A stretch of 64,000 bases of DNA from Flavobacteriia bacterium. GTDB taxonomy: Bacteria > Bacteroidota > Bacteroidia > Flavobacteriales_D > Crocinitomicaceae. Made by a program: the position numbers and the translations under genes. Positions within the stretch are counted from its first letter, which is position 1; the number at the start of each line of letters is the position of its first letter. The stretch covers positions 124,001 to 188,000 of the forward strand of contig CANFHU010000002.1 of the NCBI GenBank assembly GCA_947446925.1. Reading direction: 5' to 3'. The notes under the pieces are model-generated. The model searched no databases. It was not told where the DNA came from and saw nothing but the letters and a program-made list of their open reading frames with translations. This document shows positions 59,149 through 64,000 of the stretch, piece by piece.

Positions 59149-60450
59149 TTATTCTTTGACAATACGAGATATATGACTTCCTGCAGTGGTGTTCACCTCA
59201 ATGAGATAAATTCCATTGTCAAAATTAGATAAATCCAACGTATACTCTTTTTGTCCGATTGAATTTATGGATAATACTTTTTCACCACGAATACCAAAAA
59301 CGTTCAAAGATTGTATCATATTTTCACTTTGAACAAACAAACTAGCACTTGTTGGGTTAGGTTTTACGTTAATTTTAGCATCCTCCAATAGTGGTAAAGA
59401 GTTAGTCAAACAAACGCCACATTTATTATAAGTAATCGATAAATTACCTTGACCAGAAACCCATCTTCTATTAGCATACGAGCTATAATCTGTAACAGGT
59501 GCACAACCACCACCATTTTGCATGTCTTTAATTAAGTTTTCGGTAACTCCATCTTTTACAATTAAGTACTCAAGCGTATCATTTGGAACAGGGGATAGTT
59601 TAATTGTCCAAGTTCCATCTCCATTTTTTACCCCTTGTGGACCCCAAGCAGGGTTCCAACTCCAGTTAGCACCTGTTAGATTAACCTGTTTTGCAGAGTC
59701 ACAAACTTGAACCGTTACAGTTAAATCTGGGTAGGAACATGGAACACAACGATCATAAGAGATGGAAACATCACCAGATCCTAGATCCCAACGACGATTT
59801 GCATAGTTAGAATAATCAGTAACAGGTGCACAAGTACCTCCATTTTGCATATCTGCAATCAAGTTTTCTTGAACACCATCAACGATAACTAAATATTCCA
59901 TATTTGCTGTTGGTTTAGGACTTAAAGTGAATTTCCAAACACCATTCCCTTGGTCTTTAGCAATCGGTCCACCTGCAGGATCCCAATTCCACCAAGGACC
60001 TGTTAAACGAACAGAAGTTGCATTTGGTTTACATACTTCAACAGTGATATTCAATTCATCTGTTACACAAGCACTACATTTACCATAAGTGTTCGAAATA
60101 GCTAAGCCATCTGTTGTTAGCCACTGACGATTAGCATACGTAGCTTTATCTGTTACAGGAGCACAAGTTCCTCCATTTTGCATTTCTGCAATTAAATTTT
60201 CTTGTACACCATCTACTACGAGCAAATATTCCATTGTTGCTGAAGGTGCCGGTGATAAAGTAAATGTCCAAGTTCCATTCTTGTTGTCTACCGCTTCAGG
60301 ACCACCTGTAGGATTCCAACTCCACCAGGGACCAGTTAGCCTAACTGACGTTGCAGATTTACAAACTGTAGTTGTAATTGTTAGGTCTTGCGCAAATACA
60401 TTTCCTATAAACAATACTACGACGATTATTGATTGTATAAAATTTTTCAT
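59149..60450 (-). CDS. T9SS-secreted protein with three tandem starch-binding-like domains
   Basis: A 433-residue protein: signal peptide (1-20, GNVFAQ), three ~105-residue repeats (about 21-126, 127-234, 235-345) and a T9SS type A domain (VKPNPTSASLFVQ ... NGIYLIEVN). Each repeat has V-C...SVRLTGPWWSWNP, GTW.F.LSP, MEYL.VVDGVQENLI, and MQNGG.CAPVTD.S.YANR.W, ending Y.KC..C. The fold is likely a CBM20/CBM48-type beta-sandwich stapled by disulfides. The gene carries one of the two palindromic promoters. Confidence 0.75.
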   Translation of the reverse strand: MKNFIQSIIVVVLFIGNVFAQDLTITTTVCKSATSVRLTGPWWSWNPTGGPEAVDNKNGTWTFTLSPAPSATMEYLLVVDGVQENLIAEMQNGGTCAPVTDKATYANRQWLTTDGLAISNTYGKCSACVTDELNITVEVCKPNATSVRLTGPWWNWDPAGGPIAKDQGNGVWKFTLSPKPTANMEYLVIVDGVQENLIADMQNGGTCAPVTDYSNYANRRWDLGSGDVSISYDRCVPCSYPDLTVTVQVCDSAKQVNLTGANWSWNPAWGPQGVKNGDGTWTIKLSPVPNDTLEYLIVKDGVTENLIKDMQNGGGCAPVTDYSSYANRRWVSGQGNLSITYNKCGVCLTNSLPLLEDAKINVKPNPTSASLFVQSENMIQSLNVFGIRGEKVLSINSIGQKEYTLDLSNFDNGIYLIEVNTTAGSHISRIVKE

Positions 60451-60473
60451 GGTATAGTCGTTTTAGATTTTAT

Positions 60474-60505
60474 TAAAAATAATTAATAATTGTATAAAAT
60501 ACAAT
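60474..60505 (-). promoter_or_regulatory. Promoter with overlapping palindromic operator (triple-domain gene)
   Basis: On the minus strand: TTG (complement of 60502-60504), 20 bp, then TATTTTTA (60474-60481), close to the Bacteroidetes TTG-N19/20-TAnnTTTG promoter. The perfect palindrome ATTGTAT-aaa-ATACAAT (60489-60505) covers the -33 box and half the spacer. A matching arrangement is at 63564-63595. Confidence 0.65.
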
Positions 60506-60545
60506 AAGTAAAATACTTTTTTTTAACTAAATGTTAATACAGATA

Positions 60546-61241
60546 CTATAATTTAAATTGATATTCAGATTGCGTTATTAGACTCTGAAATAGTTGACTG
60601 TCGAATGAAAATAATTTAGCAGGTCTGTGTTTAACATTTGCTTGTTTTTCAGTTTGCTTAATTAAAGGAATATGTTTTAATTTTTTTCTGAAATTTGCTT
60701 TGTCAAAAGTTGTGGTATAAACAAATTCATACAAACACTGAAGTTCATTTAAGGTGAATCTTTCGGGTAGCAGATCAAAGCAGATGGGTTCAGTACGCAT
60801 TTTTTTCTTCAATAATTCATACGTGGATTGAATAATCGCATTATGATCAAAAGCTAATTCTTGCAATTCATCTATTGCTTGCCATTTTACTTCTTCCGCC
60901 CACGAAGCAGGAGTCGCTTTAAAATCAGCAATCCGTATTAAGGCCATGTACGCACTTGTTATCACTCGACCTTGTGGATGTCGATTAGGATTACCAAAAG
61001 TCTCTGCTTGATGAAGGTCCACCATGGACAAATTAGTTAATTCTACTAAAATTCTATTCGCTGCAGCAGCCAAGTCTTCATCCGGATAAACAAGGTCACC
61101 TGGAATAGCCCATTTGTTTTTGAATGGTTCCATGGCTCGTTTGATTAAAAGCACATGAATTTTACCATTTTGAAAACCAAAGATGACACAATCCAATGAA
61201 AAGGAATACGTGAAAAAATCTTTAAACTCGATTTTATACAT
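60546..61241 (-). CDS. NUDIX/winged-helix transcription regulator (NrtR-like)
   Basis: A 231-residue regulator of the Bacteroidetes NUDIX regulator group. An N-terminal NUDIX domain (about 5-145) is followed by a C-terminal winged helix (FTLNELQCLYEFVYTTTFDKANFRKKLKHI). The Nudix box is degenerate: the REUXEE positions read NRILVE, so the domain probably senses a ligand rather than hydrolysing one. It lies 4 bp after the GH3 stop, so it is co-transcribed with GH3 and probably regulates it and the triple-domain gene through the shared palindrome. Confidence 0.88.
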   Translation of the reverse strand: MYKIEFKDFFTYSFSLDCVIFGFQNGKIHVLLIKRAMEPFKNKWAIPGDLVYPDEDLAAAANRILVELTNLSMVDLHQAETFGNPNRHPQGRVITSAYMALIRIADFKATPASWAEEVKWQAIDELQELAFDHNAIIQSTYELLKKKMRTEPICFDLLPERFTLNELQCLYEFVYTTTFDKANFRKKLKHIPLIKQTEKQANVKHRPAKLFSFDSQLFQSLITQSEYQFKL

Positions 61242-61245
61242 TAGC

Positions 61246-63537
61246 TTATTTTATTAGTTCAATCAATTTGCTAACCGGTCCAATTTGTATGCGAAAAAAA
61301 CCTGGTTCATTTACAAATTCTCCGGATTGATTTGCATATTTTAAATCTTTGTTTGACAATATGAAAGAAACCTTTTTTGTTTGTCCTGGTTGTAATTCTA
61401 TTTTATCAAACCCTTTCAATTGCTTAACTGCTGGTGTGACTTGCGCTTGTAAGTCAGAAACATAAAGTTGCGCGACTTCTTTTCCAACGCGAAGTCCTGT
61501 ATTAGTGATATCTACAGTAATACGAATCGAATCTAACTCCTTAAATTGTTCTTTACTAACCATTAAATTAGAATAATTAAAAGAAGTGTAACTCAATCCA
61601 TGTCCAAATTCCCATTCGGGGTCAAAACCATTCCATTGGTTTGATTTTGATTTTTCTATACTTTTCGGATGATCGTAGTGCTCAATGATACCACTATATT
61701 TGGGGTAGGTATAGGGTAATTTACCACACGGATTTTCATCTCCATACAGGATTTTAACACATGCCTGTGCTCCATAATCGCCCGGTAAATATAACTGTAT
61801 AATCGCATCCATCCCTTCAACAATTGGATGTAATGTTCTTGGTCTACCTTCGATCAAGAGAAGGATAACTGGTTTGCCGGTATTGATTGCACATTTTGCG
61901 AGTTGCAATTGCGCCTCCGGTAAATCTAAAGCTCTTATATCCCCCGGTTTTTCAGTACCAGGTAATTCACCTAAACAAATCACAATAACATCATTTTTTG
62001 CAGCTTGTTCTTTTAAAGCGATAGTATCTATTATTTTACAAGACTCCCAGCCTTCTATGTACTCGTTCATTGCGCCTTTGACATAGGATACGGATGCATT
62101 TTTTAATTTAAATGCTTCTAAGAGCGTTAATGCATCTTTCGTGTTGTAAAGTGTATCTACTCCTTGCCATGTGTGTGTCCAAGCACCATTTAAAGCATTC
62201 AGCGAGTTTGCTGTTGGACCTGTAAGTAAAACTTTTGTGTTTGGCTTTAAGGGTAGAATATTATTCTTGTTCTTTAATAAGGTAATAGACTCTAATACTG
62301 TATTTTCTGCTTCTTTTTTAAATGTGGAAGTTCCAAATAAATCGCCCTTTTCTTTAGTTTGATTCAAATTATCGAATAATCCAGCATACAATTTTACACG
62401 CAAAATACGACGTACTGCATCCTCCAAACGACTGGAATCGATTAATTTTTCTTTGATTGCATCGTTAAATAGCGTACAATAATCTTTGTAAAGTGGAGAT
62501 GTTGGAACCATACTCATATCCACACCGGCTTGAATTGCTTGTACAATACCTTCTTTATACGATCCAGCAGTTTGATGAACTGAAGATAATAAACTAAAAT
62601 CTTCCCAATCAGAAACAACGAATCCTTTAAATCCCCAATCTTGTTTTAGAAGTTTAGTCAATAGCTTGTAATTTGCATGACCAGGAGTACCATTGACGCT
62701 TCCACTATTCACCATAACCGTAAGTGCACCTGCTTCAATCGCGGCCTTGAAAGGTGGGAGAAATAGTTCCGACATATATTTTTCGGGAATCCAAGCAGGA
62801 GTTCTGTCCCTTCCAGATTGCGGCATGCTGTAACCCACAAAATGTTTTAAACAGGATACAACATGTGTGTTATCTATTTTACTTTGAGTTCCTTGATATC
62901 CAAGAATAATCTGTTTACCAAGTTCAGAGGTCAAATAGGGGTCTTCTCCGAGCGTTTCAAAATACCTGGACCATAGTGGTTGTCTACCCAAATCTAAAAC
63001 AGGTGAGAAATTCCATCTTATGCCACTTGCACGCATTTCACTTGCAGTAATAGAAGCTGTTTTCTTCAAAGTTTCGCGATTCCAAGTTGCAGCTAATCCA
63101 ATTTCATGCGGAAATAGGGTAGCTCCTTGGGTATAATTTACACCGTGAATTGCATCTATTCCATAAAGGATTGGAATTTTGATGAATTTCTCTTGATAAT
63201 ACTTATGGATAGCTTGATGCATCGATTTCCATTCGCTTATAGTTAAGGTGTGTGAACTAACGTTTAGTATGGAGCCAACGCGATACTTAGTTAAGGCTTC
63301 GTTTAATTTAGATGCATCTAGTTGTACAGGTTCAACTACAGTTCCATTGGCATCCGTTTTTAAAACAGCGTCCAAAGTGATTTGACATGTCTGACCTATT
63401 TTTTCTTCTAAAGACATATTAGCCATTAAAAGACTGATTTTTTCTTCAATGGTTTTTTCGAATTCTATTTGTTTCAATTGCGTATATCCAACTGAAAAAT
63501 ATAGTATACAGCAAACAATAAAAATAGATTTACACAC
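61246..63537 (-). CDS. GH3 beta-glucosidase
   Basis: A 763-residue secreted GH3 enzyme. A signal peptide (about 1-19) is followed by the GH3 barrel, with the nucleophile Asp310 in VVSDWEDF and the stretch AVHGVNYTQGATLFPH. The second alpha/beta domain starts near 400. A C-terminal fibronectin-III-like domain (from about 665) closes the protein. Only a GTG at 63537 gives a full signal peptide, as no in-frame ATG is available upstream, so I use it. It would release glucose from oligosaccharides produced by GH16. It is first in an operon with the NUDIX regulator. Confidence 0.93.
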   Translation of the reverse strand: MCKSIFIVCCILYFSVGYTQLKQIEFEKTIEEKISLLMANMSLEEKIGQTCQITLDAVLKTDANGTVVEPVQLDASKLNEALTKYRVGSILNVSSHTLTISEWKSMHQAIHKYYQEKFIKIPILYGIDAIHGVNYTQGATLFPHEIGLAATWNRETLKKTASITASEMRASGIRWNFSPVLDLGRQPLWSRYFETLGEDPYLTSELGKQIILGYQGTQSKIDNTHVVSCLKHFVGYSMPQSGRDRTPAWIPEKYMSELFLPPFKAAIEAGALTVMVNSGSVNGTPGHANYKLLTKLLKQDWGFKGFVVSDWEDFSLLSSVHQTAGSYKEGIVQAIQAGVDMSMVPTSPLYKDYCTLFNDAIKEKLIDSSRLEDAVRRILRVKLYAGLFDNLNQTKEKGDLFGTSTFKKEAENTVLESITLLKNKNNILPLKPNTKVLLTGPTANSLNALNGAWTHTWQGVDTLYNTKDALTLLEAFKLKNASVSYVKGAMNEYIEGWESCKIIDTIALKEQAAKNDVIVICLGELPGTEKPGDIRALDLPEAQLQLAKCAINTGKPVILLLIEGRPRTLHPIVEGMDAIIQLYLPGDYGAQACVKILYGDENPCGKLPYTYPKYSGIIEHYDHPKSIEKSKSNQWNGFDPEWEFGHGLSYTSFNYSNLMVSKEQFKELDSIRITVDITNTGLRVGKEVAQLYVSDLQAQVTPAVKQLKGFDKIELQPGQTKKVSFILSNKDLKYANQSGEFVNEPGFFRIQIGPVSKLIELIK

Positions 63538-63563
63538 AATTTTGAATTTAAGATTACTAATTT

Positions 63564-63595
63564 GAAAGTTACTAAATTATTGTCTTTGGTACAAT
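63564..63595 (-). promoter_or_regulatory. Promoter with overlapping palindromic operator (GH3-regulator operon)
   Basis: On the minus strand: ACTTATTGTA, with TTG as the -33 box, 20 bp, then TAACTTTC (63564-63571), one base from TAnnTTTG. The inverted repeat ATTGT-N7-ACAAT (63579-63595) overlaps the -33 box. ACTTATTGTA and ACAAT-n-ATT are shared with 60474-60505 at the same spacing, and the palindrome lies 41 bp upstream of the GTG. Confidence 0.65.
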
Positions 63596-63734
63596 AAGTG
63601 TTAATTATAATTTTTTTGAATTTCTATTGGATGTGCAAAATGACCAAATAATAATTTAAAGATTAATTGAATCTCTTTTAAAACAAGCTTACCTAAATTC
63701 GTAAACCAAAATAAAGGATTAATAAATTGTATCT

Positions 63735-64000
63735 ATGAAAAAACTATTTTTTGCTTACCTATTAATAAGTGCTTTCGCTTTTTGTAAGAAGGAAACAACA
63801 ACTCCAAACAATACGATCAACAATACGATTGACACAACAAAAACTACAAGTGTTGTTTCTATTTCTGGGTTTGATTGTGCGGGTGTTCAAATTACGGGCA
63901 ACTTAAAAAAAGACCAAGTAGCAAGTGGTGTAACTGCGACGATTACCTATTCTGGTGGAAATGGAAATACATATTCTTCAAAATCGCATAATTCTACTGG
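63735..64000 (+). CDS. Lipoprotein with tandem-repeat-type domain, 5' part
   Basis: The first 88 codons of a gene cut by the window edge. The signal MKKLFFAYLLISAFAFC ends in a lipobox-like Cys17. A Thr/Asn-rich linker follows (TTTPNN ... NTIDTTKTT), then a segment (FDCAGVQITGNLKKDQVASG ... ITYSGGNGNTYSS) that resembles repeated T-G-G-N-G-x-x-Y-x-x units of large Bacteroidetes surface proteins. Function is unknown. It is divergent from GH3, and its promoter region contains the GH3 operator. Confidence 0.7.
   Translation, partial: MKKLFFAYLLISAFAFCKKETTTPNNTINNTIDTTKTTSVVSISGFDCAGVQITGNLKKDQVASGVTATITYSGGNGNTYSSKSHNST

Overview
The window (about 35% G+C by eye, A/T-rich spacers) comes from a Bacteroidetes bacterium, most likely of the order Flavobacteriales and plausibly near Fluviicola/Crocinitomicaceae. 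The evidence is the type IX secretion (T9SS) C-terminal sorting domains on two secreted proteins, DKNYY, DUF4403 and DUF1573 proteins, a monomeric isocitrate dehydrogenase, TAnnTTTG-type promoter elements and many hairpin-rich intergenic repeats. The genus is inferred; no rRNA or tRNA gene was seen.

Bases 1-29,550 are mostly housekeeping. They hold the end of recF with a DciA-like DUF721 gene, an S41 protease, a DUF1573 lipoprotein, a cold-shock-domain protein, lhgO with a seven-helix membrane protein, recR, corA overlapping a membrane-anchored patatin phospholipase, an RluA-type pseudouridine synthase, panB, an NlpC/P60 peptidase, tag, a BaiN/YhiN flavoprotein, a DUF4403 lipoprotein, monomeric icd, a porin followed by a PAS-containing chemoreceptor, a ParE/RelE-type toxin-antitoxin pair, a DKNYY-repeat protein and a U32 peptidase of the RlhA/TrhP type.

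Bases 29,600-44,700 are accessory DNA. Small, mostly minus-strand genes of unknown function are separated by copies of one intergenic hairpin repeat. There is a family of immunity-like paralogues with two truncated copies, an orphan YhcG/DUF1016 nuclease, an AAA/DUF4143 ATPase, a TPR gene flanked by two 175-bp direct repeats (3 differences, one inside a GNRA-type tetraloop), a pair of secreted paralogues, a DEDDh exonuclease and a higBA module.

Bases 44,800-51,300 hold a mixed set: a lipoprotein, a GlcD-type FAD oxidoreductase, an LRR-like protein, a histone-deacetylase-family hydrolase, a Tat-type pirin, a lone nucleotidyltransferase and an AlkB dioxygenase.

Bases 51,500-63,600 form a compact carbohydrate locus, probably for beta-1,3-glucan (laminarin). 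A five-gene plus-strand operon encodes a clan-A glycosidase, two outer-membrane barrels, a surface lipoprotein and a carbohydrate-binding-like protein. Facing it are a T9SS GH16 endoglucanase, a T9SS protein with three tandem domains, a NUDIX/winged-helix regulator with a degenerate Nudix box, and a GH3 beta-glucosidase co-transcribed with the regulator. There is no SusC/SusD pair. Two matching palindromes (ATTGT-N7-ACAAT), each overlapping a correctly spaced Bacteroidetes-type promoter, lie about 40 bp upstream of the GH3 gene and of the three-domain gene; they are the best candidates for the regulator's operators. The window ends inside a new lipoprotein gene.
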